Assembly: GCA_013140785.1 (NCBI GenBank)
Contig: JABFRZ010000167.1
Location: 1-10,022, forward strand
Direction: 5' to 3'
Origin: Planctomycetota bacterium
GTDB lineage: Bacteria; Planctomycetota; UBA1135; GCA-002686595
DNA length: 10,022 nucleotides
Positions 7,678 to 10,022 of this stretch are shown here, one piece after another (position 1 is the stretch's first letter; the number at the start of each line of letters is the position of its first letter). The position numbers were made by a program, and so were the translations under genes. The notes under the pieces are model-generated. The model saw only the letters and a program-made list of their open reading frames with translations, did no database searches and was not told the origin of the DNA.

Positions 7678-9756
7678 CTACTCTTCCTCGCCCAAGCCGA
7701 GGAAGGGCTCGAGCTCCTCGAGCCCCGCGGCCGCGCGGCCGAAGCGCCCGATGGGCGGGACCACCAACACGTCGTCGCAAGCGACGATGCCATTGGCGCA
7801 CTCGACCACGAGGTGATCACCGGGGTGCCCGTTCGGCACGAACAGCTGGGGATGGTCGAAGGGCCCCATCTCCCAGGCCACGCGCTCGTCCGTCAGCGAC
7901 TCGAGGAACGCGACCAGCGGGTCCTCGTCGAGCTCGGTGATGGTGATGCGCGCCATGTTGCGCTCGAGGTCGGCGATGTTGTCGTCGCCGTAGTTGCCGC
8001 GCCGGTCGTAGAACTCGACCACGTCCTCGAGCGAAGCCTCGCCGCCGTTGTGGAAGTAGGGCCCGGTCAGGGCGACGTTGCGCAGGCCGGGGACTTTGAA
8101 GGTGCCGTCCGCGGCCACGCGCTCGGCTTCCGGGCAGATTTCCTGGTCCAGCCCACCGCACTCCGGAAGCTCGGGCGCGAACTCGAGTCCGAGCAGCGCC
8201 TGACGCGCGAAGGAGAGCGGGAAGCCGTTCACTTCGGCGCCGCGGCCGAGGTCCTCGGCCGTCGGACGCACGCCGATGTTGGAGAAGCCGACGTCGAGGA
8301 AAGCGGTCTCGTCGCCCACCACCAGGTTGCCCAGCTCGAGCTCGGGCATCTCCTCGACCTCCAAGAGCTCCAGCTCACCCTCCGCGGCGAGGCTGGTGAA
8401 GGCGGCCTCGGTGAACTCCGGCCCGGCGTGGCAAGCGACGCAGTTGCCCACGCCGATCTCGGCCGTGAAGACGGGATCGCTCGAGCGCGGAGCGGGACGG
8501 CGAATGAAGGCCAGCAGGCCGAGCAGCTGCTCGGGCTCGAGCGCGCCGTCGTCGCCCGCCATGAACTCGTCGAAGGGCGACGCGTCCGAGACCAGCGTGG
8601 TCTCGTAGGCCTGGATGGCGAGCCCGAAGAACAGGCTGAAGTTCGCCTCCATCTGCGAGAAGCCACCCACGTCCTCGGCCGAGGCCCAATAGATCGGCCG
8701 GAAGGCGGCCTGGATCATGGCGCGGTAGGTCGTGTTGAGGCCAGGATTGCCGAGCACCTCGCCCGTGCGGCCGAGCCGGGTGCGCGCGAGCGCTCCGAGC
8801 ACGCTGTCGCGCGGGTGCACGAGCTGCAGGTCGAGGGGACGGAGTCCGAGCAGCTTGCGTCCGACCTCGGGCAGCGTGCGGCCGAGGAAGGACATCTCCT
8901 CGCTCGACAGCGGCGGACCCACGGATTGGGAGGCGAGACTCGAGTTGGGGATCTCGATCGCGCGCTGCTCGAGCGTGCCGCCCGGCGTGAGCACGTGGAT
9001 GCGCGCCGCCGGATCGAGCGGCCCGATCACGCTCACGCCGTTGAAGATGTTGTGGGCGCGGCCGTCCCAGAAGTTCGCGAAGTTGAAGACCGCGTTGATC
9101 ATCGTGGGCGTGTTGCGCGGCTCGACCCGGCGCGTGTTCACGCCGCCGACGCTGAAGATTCCGTCGGCCAGGGGCTCACCCAGGTCGGCGAAGGTGCCGC
9201 TCAGGCCCTCGAACTCGGCCTGCGACACGCCCTGCGAGGAGACCACGTCGTCGGTCTCGAACAGGACGACGCGCTCGTCGAAGTTGCGCTCGTCGGGCAC
9301 GAGCAGCTTGTAGAAGGGATAGTCGGCCGCGGTGAGCTCGTAGTTCGGGCCGCCGCCGCCGGTGAGCGTCGGGTCGAAGATGCCCTGCAGCAGCGGGTTG
9401 GTGTGCTTCAAGGCGGGGCTGATCTGGTTCTTCGTGCGGTTGTCCGCGCCGGCCTGGAAGTGGCACGAGGCGCAGGCTTGGCCGTCGCTGCCGACCTGCA
9501 TGTCCCAGAAGAGCGCCTTGCCAAGGACGACCAGCGACTTGCGCGCGCGCGCGCCGGGATTGAGGAACAGCGCCAGGTTGCCGGGACGTGGAATCGCCAC
9601 CTCGGAGAGCGGCGCCAGGCCGGCCTCCTCTGCGACGCGCCGTACCTCGACTGGATCGGGCCCGACTTGCGCGAAGCGGGGCGTTGCGAGGGCGCTGGCC
9701 GGCGACGCCGCGAGCGCGAAGCTGACCCCCAAGAAAGCATGGAACGAGCGAAGCAT
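7678..9756 (-). CDS. Large periplasmic di-heme cytochrome c peroxidase / MauG-family protein
   Basis: The family (CCP/MauG) uses two c-type hemes either to reduce hydrogen peroxide or to oxidise a substrate protein. The product has 692 residues. MLRSFHAFLGVSFALAASPA plus a following SALA-TP cleavage-like site form a Sec signal, so it acts in the periplasm. Heme motif 1 is CASCH (residues 95-99, bases 9460-9474), after KALFWDMQVGSDGQA. Heme motif 2 is CVACH (439-443, bases 8428-8442). Further signatures are RNTPTMINAVFNFANFWDGR (214-233), FKVPGLRNVALTGPYFHNGG (553-572) and LEDVVEFYDRRGN. Classical peroxidases are about 330-380 residues; this one has about 340 residues between hemes and a C-terminal extension (about 626-692) with DHPQLFVPNGHPGDH. 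Cysteines at 533/541 and 653/660 could form disulfides. The ATG at 9756 is preferred because it has AAGGGG upstream and begins the signal peptide. The gene is monocistronic and convergent with nuo. Family is firm; peroxidase versus oxidase activity is undetermined. Confidence 0.9.
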   Translation of the reverse strand: MLRSFHAFLGVSFALAASPASALATPRFAQVGPDPVEVRRVAEEAGLAPLSEVAIPRPGNLALFLNPGARARKSLVVLGKALFWDMQVGSDGQACASCHFQAGADNRTKNQISPALKHTNPLLQGIFDPTLTGGGGPNYELTAADYPFYKLLVPDERNFDERVVLFETDDVVSSQGVSQAEFEGLSGTFADLGEPLADGIFSVGGVNTRRVEPRNTPTMINAVFNFANFWDGRAHNIFNGVSVIGPLDPAARIHVLTPGGTLEQRAIEIPNSSLASQSVGPPLSSEEMSFLGRTLPEVGRKLLGLRPLDLQLVHPRDSVLGALARTRLGRTGEVLGNPGLNTTYRAMIQAAFRPIYWASAEDVGGFSQMEANFSLFFGLAIQAYETTLVSDASPFDEFMAGDDGALEPEQLLGLLAFIRRPAPRSSDPVFTAEIGVGNCVACHAGPEFTEAAFTSLAAEGELELLEVEEMPELELGNLVVGDETAFLDVGFSNIGVRPTAEDLGRGAEVNGFPLSFARQALLGLEFAPELPECGGLDQEICPEAERVAADGTFKVPGLRNVALTGPYFHNGGEASLEDVVEFYDRRGNYGDDNIADLERNMARITITELDEDPLVAFLESLTDERVAWEMGPFDHPQLFVPNGHPGDHLVVECANGIVACDDVLVVPPIGRFGRAAAGLEELEPFLGLGEEE

Positions 9757-9763
9757 GGTGTGA

Positions 9764-9769
9764 CCCCTT
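9764..9769 (-). promoter_or_regulatory. Ribosome binding site of the peroxidase gene
   Basis: On the - strand AAGGGG is followed by 7 bases and then the ATG at 9756. It supports this start over the in-frame GTG at 9840 and ATG at 9813, which would place 28 or 19 extra residues before an otherwise standard signal peptide. Confidence 0.6.
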
Positions 9770-9789
9770 GCAGAAGATTCGTGGACCCC

Positions 9790-9818
9790 TGCGCCCCTTC
9801 GGCGCACCTCCATGGAGG
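9790..9818 (-). promoter_or_regulatory. Palindrome and adjoining hairpin in the peroxidase leader
   Basis: CCTCCATGGAGG (9807-9818) is a perfect 12-bp palindrome. Immediately next to it, TGCGCC (9790-9795) pairs with GGCGCA (9801-9806) over a 5-base loop. Both lie 34-62 bases upstream of the peroxidase start, in its probable leader or core promoter. The palindrome could be an operator for a dimeric repressor, and the hairpin could be a leader RNA structure. The symmetry is seen; the function is inferred. Confidence 0.35.
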
Positions 9819-9831
9819 CTATCCCCGCGAG

Positions 9832-9871
9832 ATGAGGCACGGCTTAGGGCCGGATGAGAAGCGGATGAGAA
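9832..9871 (-). promoter_or_regulatory. Phased 11-bp direct repeats, possible OmpR/PhoB-type operator
   Basis: Read on the - strand, TTCTCATCCG occurs at 9871-9862 and again at 9860-9851, exactly 11 bases apart. A related GCCTCAT begins at 9838, exactly 22 bases further. The position between (9849) holds the degenerate CCCTAAG, followed by the same CCG as the first two copies. Direct 7-base half-sites with 4-base spacers (11-bp period) are the known binding geometry of PhoB/OmpR-family response regulators, and TTCTCAT resembles the CTGTCAT Pho half-site. The array lies 76-115 bases upstream of the peroxidase ATG, suitable for activation. No -10/-35 could be assigned with confidence. Confidence 0.4.
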
Positions 9872-9889
9872 CGGACGTGCCGTAGCGAG

Positions 9890-10022
9890 CCGGCGCTCAG
9901 AGCGTGTCGGAAAAACCGCGTTGCGAGGCGAAGCGGGCGGCGCGGAGGCGAGGAAGGCGACAGCGAGGCGGCGCAGGCGGCCTCTGTGGCCGCCGAGCAC
10001 GTCTCGCCGAGCCTGACGAAGC
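9890..10022. repeat. Non-coding, repeat-like right edge
   Basis: No convincing gene is visible on either strand. The stretch is unusually patterned. CGCTCAGAGCG (9894-9904) is an odd-centred palindrome. GCGAGGCG is repeated at 9923-9930 and 9963-9970 within a G/A-rich + strand run. GGCGGCC/GGCCGCC (9976-9982 and 9988-9994) forms a 7-bp hairpin. CGCCGAGC is repeated at 9991-9998 and 10005-10012. Such density suggests a structured or dispersed intergenic repeat, but only one copy lies in the window, so dispersal cannot be shown. It runs off the right edge. Confidence 0.35.
9911..9936 (-). terminator. Weak terminator-like hairpin for a leftward transcript entering from the right
   Basis: On the - strand CCGCTT (9936-9931) can pair with AA-c-GCGG (9922-9916), with one bulged base and an 8-base loop, and TTTTT (9915-9911) follows directly. 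The arrangement is that of a short intrinsic terminator, possibly ending a leftward gene located beyond the window. The stem is short, so this is tentative. Confidence 0.3.

Noticed and set aside
9757..9840. Upstream GTG 9840 or ATG 9813 start for the peroxidase
   Set aside because: Either would put charged residues ahead of a standard signal peptide. The ATG at 9756 has the better-placed ribosome binding site.
7813..9885. 690-codon open frame on the + strand opposite the peroxidase gene
   Set aside because: It is antisense to a gene with clear heme motifs and a signal peptide. Its translation is low-complexity Arg/Glu/Gly/Ala-rich, as expected from high-GC third-position bias.

Overview
The window is high-GC bacterial DNA. 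It is almost entirely the distal half of a respiratory complex I (NADH:quinone oxidoreductase, type I) operon, followed on the opposite strand by one gene for a large periplasmic di-heme cytochrome c peroxidase/MauG-type protein. The strong G/C third-position bias, the canonical nuo order and a Sec-exported c-type cytochrome point to a high-GC Gram-negative-type bacterium with an aerobic or otherwise quinone-based respiratory chain. I cannot name the phylum from the sequence alone. Myxococcota, Planctomycetota or another high-GC lineage would all fit.

Layout. Positions 1-116 hold the last codons of an open frame that overlaps nuoH by 4 bases, probably the C-terminus of nuoG. From 113 to 7563, on the + strand, nuoH, nuoI, nuoJ, nuoK, nuoL, nuoM and nuoN run head to tail. 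Junctions are overlaps of 1, 4 or 28 bases or gaps of 4 or 17 bases, so this is one translationally coupled transcript whose promoter lies upstream of the window. NuoH and NuoI link the peripheral arm to the membrane arm. NuoJ and NuoK form the connecting part of the proton path. NuoL, NuoM and NuoN are the three antiporter-like proton-pumping subunits. All their hallmark charged residues are present, so the membrane arm looks functional.

Positions 7564-7677 are a short convergent intergenic region with two perfect hairpins. The larger has a 10-bp stem and probably separates nuo transcription from the oncoming gene. From 9756 down to 7678, on the - strand, is a 692-residue exported protein with two CxxCH heme motifs. 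It is about twice the length of classical cytochrome c peroxidases and has a long insertion between the two hemes. Its upstream region (9757-9880) has a good ribosome binding site, a 12-bp palindrome next to a small hairpin, and an array of direct half-sites phased at 11 bp. That array has the geometry of an OmpR/PhoB-family operator.

The last ~130 bases (about 9890-10022) have no convincing gene. They hold short repeats, palindromes and a terminator-like hairpin read leftward, and may be part of a dispersed intergenic repeat. I found no tRNA, rRNA, CRISPR array, transposase or defence system. Most of the window is ordinary core metabolism. The less ordinary points are the enlarged peroxidase with its phased upstream repeats, the His/Asp-rich loop in NuoL and the repeat-like right edge.
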